Source: Sipunculus nudus | Lineage: Eukaryota; Annelida; Sipuncula; Golfingiida; Sipunculidae | DNA length: 64,000 nt | Direction of reading: 5' to 3' | Assembly: GCA_026874595.1 (NCBI GenBank) | Contig: CM049316.1 | Coordinates: 14,941,839-15,005,838 of the forward strand | Shown: in pieces, positions 1-14,600 of the stretch | How the letters are laid out: every line of letters begins with the position of its first letter | Position numbering within the stretch: the first letter of the stretch is position 1 | Translations under genes and position numbers: made by a program | The notes under the pieces: model-generated | Seen by the model: only the letters and a program-made list of their open reading frames with translations | Databases searched by the model: none | Told to the model about the DNA's origin: nothing

Positions 1-1499
1 TTTTGTAGGATTTTTTTTCCTAAATTTTAAAATTAATACAGATCCTGCTATACTTAGATTCAACAGGTTCTGGTGCAATCGGGAAAATGAAACCCTCGCT
101 AAAACTTTCAAAATGAAGAAATAGCAAAATTTCAGCCTTGCAAAAATAAAGCCAACCACAGTATCTAGCAAGCATGTTGTATGTTAAATTTAGAATTCTA
201 TAAAGCAGGCGTGGGTCCAGTAAAATAGGTCTTTTCTGAGTGACTTTTCAAATTGTGCTATATTAATATACCAGGCAACAAATATAACTTGTACATTGAT
301 CAATTTTTAGATGAGAGGGAAGCACAGTACTATTAGTAGAGAACAAAGGTTTCCCACACCCTTGAATTGAAGCATGTGTAGTTGATAAGTTTTCACCAAG
401 ACCTGATGAATCTTGTGTGGAGACTGGCTATTTTAGGAAACCACTTGTGTCCAGTGTAGATTTGGGTCAGGGGAAGACATATGCTGTGATGTTTGTGGTA
501 TCAGAGATACATTACCTTATTTAAGGAATTTTGTCATACTTATCAAGTAGATACAGTTCTTTGGACCTGTATGAGCCTGATAGCTAAACAAATAGATCTG
601 GACAGATGTGTCAATATGTCTGTGAAAGTTTCAGCACAACTGTGCAGTCTGACATAAGAGATTAAGTAAATTTAATGATTTTCCTGGATAATGGGAAATA
701 TGTTGCGGGAGTAAGGAGGAATTTTACCTACATGACTTCTTTACACACCTTAAACAGCTAACATTCCTGAAAACCATCCACCACCCATGTGATTATACAG
801 TGTTACCTTTCAATTATGGACACTGTCAGGACCTTGGTACTTGCTTATATTATAAAGGTGCCTTTATCAGAGAGGTTATGGAGCTTTAACTGTAAGTGTA
901 CTTGTCACGGGTCTGCCTCTAGTGTCTTTAATTGAGAGGTGTCTCCATTACACTTAAAGAGCTGCCTGTAAGTAAAGGTGTCATGTAGTTTGTATTTTAT
1001 CACCTGAAACTCTGTCAGTCAGTGTCATAGTAATTATTGTGATCTTATTTTTAAAGAGTATTTATACCACTTGCCAATAATGTGAAACTATATAAAAATC
1101 AGTCAATCTGTATCATGATTTTTCTTATGAGTACCCATATAATTATATAATTATATGGATTAATATAATCTATAGATTAATTGATAATAAATGGTAATCT
1201 GAAAACTGTAATGATGGATTATTGAAGTGCATAAAGGAAAAGTCCGCTCAGATATGATCGGTTGCATAAAGTTTTATGTGAGGCTATTATCCACCCTGCT
1301 CTTTTGAGGGTGAGGTCTTTTTTGGAGGCAGGTGGGGGGGGGTATAATCATTTTGTTTTTTACACAAAATTAAGCACATGATACCAGATGAAGCTGGAGA
1401 TAGAAAGCTTGTTTGGGATGAAGGTTTCATCGTTGGCCTAAATTGTAAAGTGTACCTGTATTGATGTATATATAGTAATATATATTATGTTTGTTTCAG
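1..1499. other. intronic or upstream non-coding DNA
   Basis: AT-rich, with no convincing exon. It ends with the NDRG acceptor at 1498-1499. A 9-G run lies near 1334 and a small AT palindrome near 1138-1165. Confidence 0.6.
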
Positions 1500-1510
1500 T
1501 ATTGTCTACA

Positions 1511-1606
1511 ATGGCAGAGAGGCTGACTGAAATTGAGCTGGATGGAGTGCAGCTCCATGTGGCTTCCACCAAATCATTGGTAAAAAAACAAAACCTGCTC
1601 TCCAGA
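1511..1606 (+). CDS. NDRG: NDRG coding exon 1 (residues 1-32)
   Basis: Acceptor tttgtttcag ends at 1499 and donor gtaagt starts at 1607. The exon encodes MAERLTEIELDGVQ onward to LLSR. The exon itself starts at 1500, leaving an 11-nt 5' UTR part. Confidence 0.88.
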
Positions 1607-2555
1607 GTAAGTGATATTTGTCAGAAAATAAGAGTGATGCATCAGATTTTGCCTCACTTAAATATGTCATTGCCACTCATTGGTATAAGTATCATATTTT
1701 ACTACATGTATAGTATATCCAAGAAAAAAAATTCCATGTGCTCTACCTAGAAATAATCTAGGCTGAGTGTTTAAGGAGTTATTATGCAGTTGGGTTATAC
1801 AGACCCAGAATTATGTACATTAGCTGAAACTACAACATACAGGCTGATATATTCAGTGTGTGCTGAAATATGAGGTGATTCTCCATGAACACGCATGACT
1901 CTGTAGTGAGCTCTGAATTTAGTGTGGGATTGGTCACTTTATTGGGTTATTAGTCTTCCCCTATAACAGGTATTCAGTAGCAGTCCAAAGTCCATTATTT
2001 GTTGTATGTTGCACATGTTTGGTCATTATACCCAGAGTCGTGTTAAAGGCTTTTAGCTTCTGCATGTACCATAACCATGCTGTGAACTGATATCATACAA
2101 GTCCAGTATTTCATGTCCATATGTTAGGAGTAAAAAAGGTTTTACCCTGGGTAAATGCAACCCTGTTTCATAATTATTTTCAGAGATTCTTGCATATTAT
2201 TTATTGATTAGATTTTGAGGCACAGAAAAAATCCCATTTATATAAATAAATATATATTATATTATATATAAATTTATTTATATTTTTATTAATGACAGGT
2301 TTTGATGAAGTTATGAGGATTTAAAGTGAACAAAGTAACCATTAAAGGTCTGGTTAATATAATGGCAGTTATATGTTTGAGCTCAATTCAGATTAATATA
2401 TATATATATGTATATATTATAAAAGGATTGAAAATAAGAATCTAACTCTGACGAGAAGAAATACAGCCATCTATCAGGAGCTGTTATTGATCCAGAAAGT
2501 TCTCTACCTGTAGTATATATATATATATATATATATATACCATTATATATATCAT

Positions 2556-2609
<54 letters not shown>

Positions 2610-5600
2610 CTTATTATTGATAAAACAGGAGGATGACATTGAGACAGGTTTGGGAATGGTTCATGTTGAAGTTCAAGGTGATTCCAAAAGGCCAGCCATA
2701 ATTACCTATCATGACATTGGGCTCAACAGTGAGTATTATCTTGTGTTGCTTCTGTTTGCATTTATAAAGGTGCCCCTGTATTGATTAGTACAATGTCTGA
2801 CAATCCAATAGAAAGTTGAGTGTAACTAGCAACCTTCAGCATTTCATTTTAGTCAGTGGCCGAGGGTATGTAACAACAACAAAGTTTATTGTAGAAAGGC
2901 CTCATGGCCCAAAGTACAAATAACTTAAATAACATATAAATATACACAAGTTTGCCATCACTTTCTGCCAATATGTGCTTAATCATGTTAAAAGATATAT
3001 ATGTCGTAGAAAAGAATTGCACTGATATACACAGATGAAAATATATATGTGTACAATTATCAATTATACATAAAATTACGGTATTCAGTGAATTTAATAA
3101 TTTAAGTACTACTTTATGGAATATTATTTTCTGAAATGTTTTCCTGTCTTACTCTGTTTACCTGAAATAAATATACACCTAAATCATACTGTATCTTGTG
3201 ATTCTGTGTTCTCAAAATCTGAATAAGCCCGAGGGTATGTAAGGTGAAATATCATTGGCCAGGAATCAGTTAATAGGCATCTGATTGGCTCACCTCCACA
3301 TGATCAAACCAGTTTAAGGGGATGTGTTATTATCATTATTCACGAAGTGTGAAGGCAACAGATGACAAGGATGAACAAGGAGGAGCAATGACTTGGTATC
3401 TGTACTCTAATACTACATATAATGTATGTATTATATTATAAGTGAAGTGTCACCATATGTATCGTGTTCGTGAGAAAATATGTTGTTACAATCCCACAGT
3501 CAGCTGATATTTGTATTATTTGCACATTTTTGAGCACTCTTCCAAAATTGGTGATCAGTTAAAGAGAAGCTAAAAATGTATTGTTCCAGAGAATGTCAAT
3601 CTGAAAATAAATGTCAACCATCCTCCCTCCCCCCCCCCCCCCCTGAAACATTGTTTTCAGTGCCATAATCTGCAGTCATTTGTAGGATATGTTGTGAACA
3701 CGATGACTTTTAAAGGGCCACATATTTTTTTCCTGAAATTTGAAACAATTATTTCTCCCAAAATCTTGGACAACAAAATCTTGGACAAGTTTGAACAGGG
3801 GTGACCTTGATCTTCAAGGTCAAAACAGCTGAAATGTAAAACTGTTGTGAACCCCATATCTCTAGAAGTATTCACATTTTGTCCTCAAATCTGACATCTT
3901 GTTTGAAAACTGGTGACCTTGGCCTGGATCTTCAATGTTAGATATGCAAATAATCTTGATTTATTATGAACCGCGCACACAAGTTCTTTCCATCACATAC
4001 TCGAAGAAGTTTGAAAACTGGTGACCTTGATCTTCAGTGTCAAATCTGCAGAATATGTTTTCCAAAAAAAAACATAACTTTTGAGACAGTACATGTTTTT
4101 CCCCTCTCATGTTCAGACAGCCTATGTGGGTGGGTGGGTGGAAGAAGGGGTGGGGTAGATATATATCAGTTTTTGCAAAGCCATTCTAGTTTCATTCCTT
4201 TCCTTGAGCTGTAGATGTAATATGAAAAAAAAATAGACTGATACTGCCATGACCAGTGTTTTTTGTTTGTAAGTATGACCTCATTTAGACTAATTTTAAT
4301 AGTGTTCAGGTCAAGGGTCAGGGCATTTTAGCTTTGGAGGAGAGGTCCATTAAATAAATGTTGTTATACTTTGTAGGCACCACATGTTTCCAGGGCTTCT
4401 TCAGCTATGATGACATGCAGCCAATTCTGAAACACTTTTGTGTATACCACATCAACGCCCCAGGCCAACAACACGGCAGCCTGCCGTTGTCTCAAGGGTA
4501 AGTGGTGGAAGCACCAACTGCAGTCCCGGGAATGTTAGATTTTAGATAATGTGAGGGTGCATTTTATTTCCAAAGGCATCAAAAAAGTTATAATGACCAG
4601 GCATGCTTTGCATATATCTGCCTAACAGACATGGTGTCATGAAATATGCTGTCAGCCTTTATGATATCATTCTGTTAATAAATCAAAATTAAATGTGTCT
4701 ACAAGAAAATATTTTTGAAAATTTACACTTAAGAACTTTTATATTTAAATGTTTCATATTACTGTTTACCTTTTAAGACATAAATTCCTAAATTTGATTT
4801 CTTTTTTTCTGAAGTTTATGAAATATGGTTTTACAGACATTTAGCCAAAAACTGTATCAAATGACACATATTTATTTTATTATGTGGTATATTTTTAGCT
4901 CAGCTGACTATAAGTCATCTGAGCTATAGTCGTGGTCCATTGTCCGTCGTCCGTCCGTCTGTCCGTCCGTCCGTCCGTCCGTCCGTCCGTAGATGTGGCA
5001 CGTTTTGAAACCGTAAGACCTAGGAATCCAAAATTAGGCATAATGTTAGATGTCCCTAAGATCTCCTATCAAGCCGAAAACTGGGTCTTTGCAACTTAGT
5101 TCCTTTGAGAAATTAAGGAAAAACCTCAATTTTTTTATTAAAAACCTATTTTCACACTTTAGGACTGCCTAATATCAAAACCACTCATCTGTTTTTCCTC
5201 ATATTTACCATAAATATTCCTCTATATAGTTCCTATGTACATGCCAGAAATTATGTTTGTATTATTTAATTTAAAAAAGTTCTGGGCCCAAACATAATGC
5301 ATTTTGAAAAAAAATAAGGAAAGATATTTGATCACTTAACACAAAAAATGTTAAAGCTGTGGACCTTTTTTTCCAATAATATAACTTTAATTAATCAAAA
5401 TTAAATTGTATACCCAAAATTAGATGAAAATCTTTTAAATTTTTTAAAATATTAATAAAAATAAAAAATTGGTACCTTAAATTTTGCCCAACTTTGACCA
5501 TGGCACCTTTTTTCCTGTAAGTACTGTGGATTTAATTTTCACAGCATGTTTTTGTCAGCATTTCAACTGTTAACACCAAAAATTTGAAACCAGTTGATCA

Positions 5601-8600
5601 AAAACTGTAGATTTTAATCAAGTTTTCAAGCACCTTGTTACATATTGTTTACTTCAAGCTAGTGTTATGCAGTTTGCAAAAGCTCAGGTCCCCAGCTTCA
5701 GCTCTAAGTTCCTTAAATTCAGCATACAGTTAGATGTCTCCAAAATCCCCTACCATGCCAAGAATTTGGTCACTAGGACTTAATACCTTCGAGATATTAA
5801 TGAAAAACTTCATTTTTCCATTAAAAACCCATTGTTACACTTCAGGACTGCCTAATATCAAAACCACTGATCTGACTTTAATCATAAACAATATACATAT
5901 TTTTCATTCTCTATGCACATCCCAGAATGATGTCAGTATTGCGTAATTGTTTTAAGTTATGGGCCCAAACATAATGCACTTTGTAAAAAATCAAGAAATA
6001 TATTTACTCCCTTAACAAGGGCATTGCTAGAGATTTTTTTGTCAGGGATGTCACATTATTCAATCAAGATTCAATTGAATACCAAAAATTAGTTCTGAAT
6101 TTTTCAAATTTTATAAGTTATTAGTATAAATATAAAATTAGTACCTTAAATTTTGCCCAACTGTGACCATGGCACGTTTGTTTCCCGTGAGCACTGTTCA
6201 TATAATTTTCATATCATGCACACATAAGGATTTCAGCTTTTTAGTTTAGAAAGCTGAAAGAAATTGGCCAAAAATTGTAGCTTTTATTAATGTTTTTTAT
6301 GAGACCCTGTCAGACTTTGGCTCTCTCCAGCCCCTCTTGAGTCACCTGTATGTTGACCTTGTTGACCTTTCATCAAATTATGCACGCTTGAGGCGAGGCA
6401 TACAGGAATCCAGGCAGCTTATGGCCAGCCACAGTTGATCCAGGTGTCCAACCCAACTCATCTAGTAGTTTTAACCAACAACATAACAATAAACAACAAA
6501 TTAATAAATTTTTATTGGTTTTTAAATAACAAATTAAAGAAAAATAGAAAAGGAATTTGTTAGTTTATAATAACAGGAAATTAACTTGCAGTTACTGATG
6601 ATATAAGAATCTTGTATCGATGGGTAGAATGTCACATATTCCAAATAACACCATGCAGTCACCTATGGCATTTTTCAGTTCAATTTTAATGATAAAGAAG
6701 TAAATCATATTATTCATTACTAATCATTAGTGATCATATGAAGGAAATTAATGATAGACAAAGATGCAGTTGATAATATTAATCTAGATTCCTACTGTGT
6801 CTAGTGTGTACATTGATGTGAAATTAGTCCAAAATGAATTTTTTACAGTTATTTTTTAATATAAATAAAAGCCATAAAACCAGGTACTTATGATCATTAT
6901 TTAAATGTGTTAATTTTGTATATTCTGGATTCTCAACATCATTGTTTGGTGAAAATTGAATAAATACCAGACATGGTGCAAATACTTTGTAATTGTATTT
7001 AAATACGAATATGATTATGTACTCCATTATAAAATTTCTTGCATAAAGAATGGGAATTCAGGTAAAAATGAAAGTATATGAATACTGGTGCAAATACTTT
7101 CAAAATGTATTCATGAATGCATTCATGAATATATTCTTTAATATTATTTTAATAATCATATCAGTTATATTTCATTTTAAAAAATCATATGATTCTCTTA
7201 TTATTTTTAATAAAAATTATATTTGGGACAATATTTGTAATTTTTTTTAATAAATAGTTAAACTCTTACATTATATGTTCTGCTTATATATAAGTTATAT
7301 GGCCAAGTCAAAATCTGTGTGACAATAGTACTCCAATTGTTAATAAAATAAATGAAATCAATCCTCTTCCCTGTCTCCAAAGGTACTATCAAAATCAGAC
7401 ATAAGCTAAACAACAACAACTCATAATACAGCTTATATTTATTACCACACAAAACCAGCATGTGCCTCATTTCTAAATAATATTTTTTTATCATATATAA
7501 CAGCTGAGCGTCGTGACCCATAGGTCCCTTGTTTGGGTTTAAGTTACAATAGACCACTTTAAAATGTGTATTTCTTTAAATTGTTGCTGCATGTTCAAAC
7601 ATTATATAATTTCACCCCTTTGATGTTTATATAAATTTTAACACAATTTATGTTTGGCATGGTGGCTGTGACTTATTTCAAGGTGCATGTCTTAAATGAT
7701 GCATGATACATGCATCTTTTGCTTTTTGTTGATGTTTGTGCATTCAGGAAAGTATAGAAGGACAGAAAATATTGATTTTGTGCATTAGTTCAGTTATACT
7801 TGTACTAATCATTAACAATGTATTTTCTGTTTGTTACAACTCGTGTGCACAGCAGCGGAATGAATTCCTTTGAGATGTTTGAATGTGAAGTTTTAAGCTG
7901 ACCTATGTGTCTTGTGATGTTTAAATATATATTTTAGACTAGCTGTGTATTGTTTTTAATTCACAAGTGGTTTTACTGTAATACAGACTTGTTTCATGTT
8001 TTCTGTCACATGGCTCAATTTACATCTTCACTCTGTTCCACTACCCCTGTCCACCTGTTTTTTTTCTTGCTGATTTTATGCACTCAAGCTTACTTACTGA
8101 ATTACAGAGGCCAATTAGACAAATGTGGCGATTATCTAACAGCAAAATAATACTTTCCGATGTATGGATTCCATATGATTAATTCAGGAAGAAACAGGTG
8201 ACTGAACAGGTATTTTGACAAATCAGTGACAACCTGAGCTGACAAACTTTAAACAACATCCATTTGAAGATCATTGCGGTTACGTCACAGTGGTAATTAA
8301 ACATCACATTTTCATTATGTCACACATGCGTTACCCCCTACATCACACAGATAAACAAATATGGGCACTTGAAATTATGCCATCATTTTTGCAGCTCATG
8401 CTAAACAGGTCAACACCATCCCTGCATCAAAAAATAAATATGTTTATTTCATACTTCTTTAAATCATAAAAAAATCGCCACCTAACTTCCTTTTTGTAAA
8501 AGCTAATTTGTAGTGGCAAACAAAATAGAAAATAAAATATGCTTATTTCATACTTTCTTAAATCATCAAAAATTGCTACATTCCCTCCTTATATATACCG

Positions 8601-11600
8601 GTAAGCTAATTTGTCGTGCAGACAACACATTTGAAAAGAAATATCATGAAAATCAGGTAAATGAGGGTGTTGGAACTGAGTAAAGCAGATCGTGTATGCA
8701 GTCACTTTAGCTCATTTTGTGCTTACCATTTCTTTCCATTGTGTTTCTCCAGCCCTTTGTTCCGTGGCAGATCAGCAAACGAGAAATTAGAGAGGTATTT
8801 GTTTTGGGAGAGGTGCTTTCAGTGTTGATATGGTGCTGGGTTTTAACTTTATAGCCATCCAACAAATCATGTCTCTTTACTTATGAAATGTGTATCTCTA
8901 TGTACTCATGTATGATTCTCTGTCTACCTTGTTCTGTGCATCATTTTAAATTCAGGCCTTTGTTATGATCAGATCAAATGTCTTTTATGTAAATTTGCTC
9001 TAATCAGTTGTCTTTTAGTATGAGTTGTATATCATATGTGATAGCACAGGTTGAGATGGGAAAATATAGGAAATAATAGAAAAATAGAGTAATAATTTTG
9101 GCATAATTTTAGTTAAAACCACATTTATGTACTTGAATAATTACCTGTGTGCTTAAACCCAAAAATTAAATTCATGTCCTGTCTTTATACTCAGCACTGT
9201 TTGCATTAATCTTTCAATGGACCTATCTATCAGTCAGTATTAAGCTGAGGTTTAAAGAAATCATTAAGCAAAACTAGAAGATAACAAATGCAGTCTTGAG
9301 TTTAACTGTGATGCACCAAATAAGGTTAACAGCAAAGAGATTGATGTTTTTCTGACTGATGTACATACTGGTTGACAACATTTGTTAGATTTTGCTTCAG
9401 TCTGCAGATGTGGAAGCTTATGGACAAACTGCCATCAATGAAATTGAACCTCTATCTAATTTCAGTATTTCTGATGTAAAAAAGATTACATCTCTTTGGG
9501 TACTGAATATCATCTAGATTTACATAGAGCTGTGTCAGTTTGAGATAACAATAGCATTTCAGGTTTGTGATATCCTGCTATAGTACATTTTGCAGATTTT
9601 GGCTAAATTAATGCTAAATTTTAGCTAAAAATATTCAAATTCTTGAATTTGAATCATTTTGAACATGACATGTTGGTCTACAGTGCAGTTTCAATAATTC
9701 AGTTCTGAAATGAGTCCTTAAACATTTTATAATATATTTGGCTTGTTGGAAGACTAATCACTGAAACCAAAATGTGTTCTAGTACCCTTTTGGCCATTGT
9801 GAGATCATATTATGAAAATTGTATTAATATTCTTTGAATGAAATCTGCACAAATTTCTGTTGGTAAGTTTGCTTATAAATGGGTTACTTTGACCTTCTTC
9901 CCCAGTTAGAACACACAACTTTTTCAGTTTATGAATGGTATGCTTTATAGCTGTGTTATTAGATCATTGTAGTATCTGAGTTGGGATCAAAACTGCTGTG
10001 GTTTGAAGTATTGTTCAAACCATTTCATCTACTAACATTCTATATACTGAGAGATTAGTGAGATAAGTCTGCAAAACAATAAGAAAAGCCGTGCTAACAT
10101 TCATTCCAGTACTTCGTGGTTTTGATGCATTATCTACCTATGCACTGTATTAATACTAATAGAATCATCTGATTGCCCCATGTCATAACCTGGTATAAAA
10201 ATATTATGATTGCTTTGAGTAGCTTAATAAACTTTCACATGTTGTAATCAATAAACCATTTGTAATTTATTTCGTAAAATTAGGAGAAGCACACCAGTGA
10301 ACCGTCAATGTATACGTATAAAATCAAAACCTGTTACCATTAAATTTGTTTAGTTTTATATTAATGTTGAGGATGCACAGTCATTCTCTAAGTAAAAATA
10401 AAGTTACTTAGTTGTACAGATTATACTGCTAGTAAAAAACTTTGAAATGTGAAGTATGTAAACTTGTACTTAGATGTAAAAACTAATAATTCTCTTATAA
10501 GTGAGATCTGGTAAATTGGCCTAGGTTTATAGAATTGCTGTGGGCTTCTGAGTTGCAGTATTTTTTTGTATTGTTTTGATTTATTATAAATAAATATTCT
10601 CATTGTTTCTTTCATTGAATGTCATTTCCACCTTATTTTAACTGTGTTTTGGTTATTTGTTCATCACTACCATAATCAAACAGATACAGTTTAACACTTT
10701 GTTTTACAGTAAGTTTGAAAGATGCAAAGCACTTGTTCATGCTTTCTGATAGAGATGAATTTGTTTTTTAAAAGTTTTAATTCATAGATGAGTATTATAT
10801 GGTTGTTTTGCATGAATGCTCCACTGTTCTTGGATTAAAGAACAAAGCCCACAGAGGGTACATGTATATACAGAGTGCATGTTGTGTTCTTTATATATAA
10901 AAAATATGTGTGCATGTTATCAGCATCTCGACAATCCGGAGTTCCGAGTCGGAGAAGTTGCTTAGCAATGTGTGTCAGGAGACTGGAACCGTGACAACAA
11001 CGACTGCAAGCAAGAGTCAGAAGAGGCCAAGGTAATTAATCACACATAATTAACAAGGACTTAATGGTGTCTAGTCTGTACCAAGATTGTCCACTGCCAG
11101 TTTCCAGTTCATCAATAAAGAATTTGTTCAGGAGATGTTAAAAATATGTCATTCCAGCAACATGATTTCAGTTGTACAAGGAATCTGATCATTTTACAAA
11201 AATTCATTTTGAGCAGCTCTTGTCAATTACATCAATTATTCAAGACACTGAAAGCTCAGAAGAGGGATACTGTGTCCCCTTCCTTTATTATTATGTTTTA
11301 ACAAGAAGTAATTTGTGATACAAACATTTTGCACAAAATAGAAGGAGATAAGTAACCTTAATTTTAATTATATTCAGCATACTCAGCATGGTTTTCCTGT
11401 ATTGAATTGAAATCAGAATAGTAGAATATATTGTACTTTCTAATAAAACTGGAAGGTCACAGACAGCCATGGCTTTCATGCTGCTGACAGTACAGAGGGA
11501 GAGTCTGTTTATTTGAGCAGACTTACATCAATGGTGACATGTTTTAAATGATTTGACTCTTCACCTGGAATAATATGACTTGCCTAAGAAGCTATAATCT

Positions 11601-14600
11601 TGCAATTACTATCCTACACTTAAGTAAGTTGAATTAATATTTTACAGTTCAACAACTGCTATTTTAGCCAGGGGTAGTTCTTTCCTTCGAGATTAGTATT
11701 AATGCCACATGTTATATTAAATTCACAACCCATCATTGATGTATAAACCATAACAATCCAGGACTTCGCATTGAAAGTATAGCATGTCTAGTTCTTTTTA
11801 AGTATTTCACACTTTAAATTCAATAAGTTTAAAAAGCAAATTTGCCCAGTTTTACCATCTTCAACCTGTTTAACTTCATTACTTTCCTGTGAGTGGTCAA
11901 AGCTTGCAACTATTTCTTAATTTAATTAAATGATATTGTCTTTTAAAATATACATAAATAACAACATAATTTCAACAATATTTATTCTGTAGAGTATGTT
12001 TCCTAGTATTGGTATGTGTTCTATTTATAAGAAATACATTCTTGGTGAATTTGGATGGCTGGAGATTGTATTATCAAGATAGCCATATACTTTCCAAATC
12101 TTTGCCTGAAGTGCATTTAAGAAGTAATGGTCATACCCTTTAACTGTCACTGTCTTCTAATACTAGAAACAAGGAAAATCTGCTGGTGTTAAGGTAGATT
12201 ATTTTTACCTTTTGGCATGTAGTACATTTTTGTTTATGCCTCATGGAATAATAAATTAAGAATTATTATTTTGGTAATTTTTCAGCTAACAGTCCACGCC
12301 ATAGAAATAGTCATGTGTTAAATGATATCCTTGTAGCTGAAAGCTTTTTGTGGTTGACAGGCTGTAACATGCTTTTGTTAGCAGTAGCCTGTTTTATAAT
12401 AATAAGACCATCTTCTTTAAATTAAAACATTCTTTGATATTTCCCATTTCTCTTATTGGGAGTATTATGGTTACCAGAAGAATTGTTTAATAGAGAAACT
12501 GGCAGTGCAGGGAGCTATTATTTTATATAGGCCATCTTTGTTCATTATACATGTACATTGTATATGATGTTGTGTGATGATCACTCTCACCATATACAGT
12601 CAACATGAAGGGCAGTTGATTACAAATAGTCTGCTTTGAATAAAGTAACTGTGCACATTTTGATGCTGGAGATGATTAATAATCTGTAGGAAATCAGGGA
12701 TGGAAATTATTAAATGCAGCTTGCTTTCGTTTACTGTTAAAAGAGAGAAGCAACCAGTGATGTCTTGCAGGTTACCAGGGTAGTTGCTTTTTTCATGGTC
12801 ATTTTCCAGCTTCTTTGATTTTTCAGGAACTGACATATGTATTGATCTTGCTTGTTGTTATAGTCTAGAAAGATGACTTTTTTGTAGCCTTGTCATCTCT
12901 GATATATTTCAAGCACAGTCTGTTATAGTAACAATAAGGCTATGATGACAATATTACATTTAGTTATTAAGTTCTTTAAGTCTATCCATAAGTTAAAAAG
13001 TTTATCAAACATTATATCATGACTAATTGTTTTAAGGAACACAAGTAGCTGAACATATAGATTTTCACAATTTCATGTAGCAAGTTAAGGAAATGCAAGG
13101 TGCATATTGCAGGCCACGTAATTGGGATTGATGGTGTACCTTTATAAGAACAATAACAGATAGTTGAAATTAACACTATAATGATAATGCTCCAATTTGT
13201 GACAGTGCTGTGGCATAGGCAAACATTCAGGGTAGCATGGCTAAAACCCCTTCATCTAAAATTAATCCATCATTAAACAAACTTAAAAGAAAAAAAGTAT
13301 ATGAATGTAAGCACATACAGGGAAGTGCTCATATATGAATTATGGGAGCTAATATTGATTTCAATAAAATATTGGATTGATTTTAAATTTAGGATGTTTT
13401 AGCCAGGGGTATTCTTTCCCTTAAAATATCACACACTTTATATTATTATGAGATAAGATTTTAATCAATAATTCATGTAGATATACATTAAGTAACATGT
13501 AATGTATTATAAATGTAAATGCAAGCCACTGCCCAGGGGGCACAGCTGCTGATAATTCTGTAGTTGATTTAAATGGTTTTTCGTATTTATTTCTTCAGTG
13601 ACGAGGAGTGAGTATAATGCCCATTTTGTGATATCATTTGTATCCTTCTGATTAAATTGGGTGTCAGTATGGTAACAAAGCCCTAGACCCCACTGACCCC
13701 GCATTACTAGACTGTATATTGGGTGTATGATTATCCCCTCAACACTGGGGTGATTAGAGATAGATGGCACTCTCTAGTAACCTGAAGCACTCGCTGGCTT
13801 TAATAGCATGCAGAACTTGACTGATCTCTGCTCTCCCCTTGGCTAACACAGTTCCTGTACAATTTCTATTTATTATATGAGTAATCTGATCTTTCATGAG
13901 CTTTAAAGAGTGACCAAATGATGATGTTCCTTCAAATAACGTCTACGTCTTCTAATTATGTACATTACTGTTATTATTGGATCTCAGATTTGTGTGCATA
14001 AAATGTCTCCTTTATGACTTTAATTGTTGAATTATGTTTCTGTCTGTTGTTGAAATATATCAGTATTGCTTCACTATACCAATTTAGTATGACCTTGCAC
14101 TCGAGCTTTATATCCATTATTTGTTGGTATGAATTGTTTGAGTATATAAATCCAAAGATTTTTATTTTTCATCGCTGATTTTGATCTATCTGTGCTGTGA
14201 TTGTATGAATGAGGATTATATGACTGATATGATGTATTTAATATAAACTAACAACAAATTAACCTGACTAACTCGCGGTTGCCTTGTTCCTGCAAGTCTT
14301 GGCTTCTTAGGAGACCCCTCCTCCCCATTCGGGTAAGTTTGCTTAAAATCATCGCATCTGGACATGCAATTTAATATTATATAACACCTGTTATTTTATT
14401 TGGTCATGAGTTTCCTGTAAAGATGGATGCCACTAGTTCACATGACCACAGTGGCATGAGAAAGTAGTTTACAACTTTAGCTTGGATTTGATGTTTAAAT
14501 GAAACTATGTGAATGACAGTTTTTCTTCTCCTTGTAAGTGTTGTGTGTTCTGAAATTTCTATAGCACTAGCACCCGTCTGTTTTCATGTTTGTTTGCACC

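Noticed and set aside
3240-3360. Two CCAAT-type boxes suggesting an internal NDRG promoter in intron 2
   Set aside because: Only short motifs, with no first exon and donor that fits exon 3. Too weak to report.
6588-6630. Possible NDRG cassette after acceptor aacttgcag near 6588
   Set aside because: In the required phase a TGA follows within two codons.
12291-12370. Possible extra NDRG cassette after acceptor atttttcag at about 12286
   Set aside because: In the required phase the first codon is a stop (C joined to AG, then TAA), and no good donor follows.
14311-14332. Alternative 22-nt form of NDRG exon 3d using acceptor ggcttcttag
   Set aside because: It would shift the frame and hit a stop in exon 4. 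The acceptor 14 bases earlier gives a 36-nt in-phase exon and has the better pyrimidine tract.
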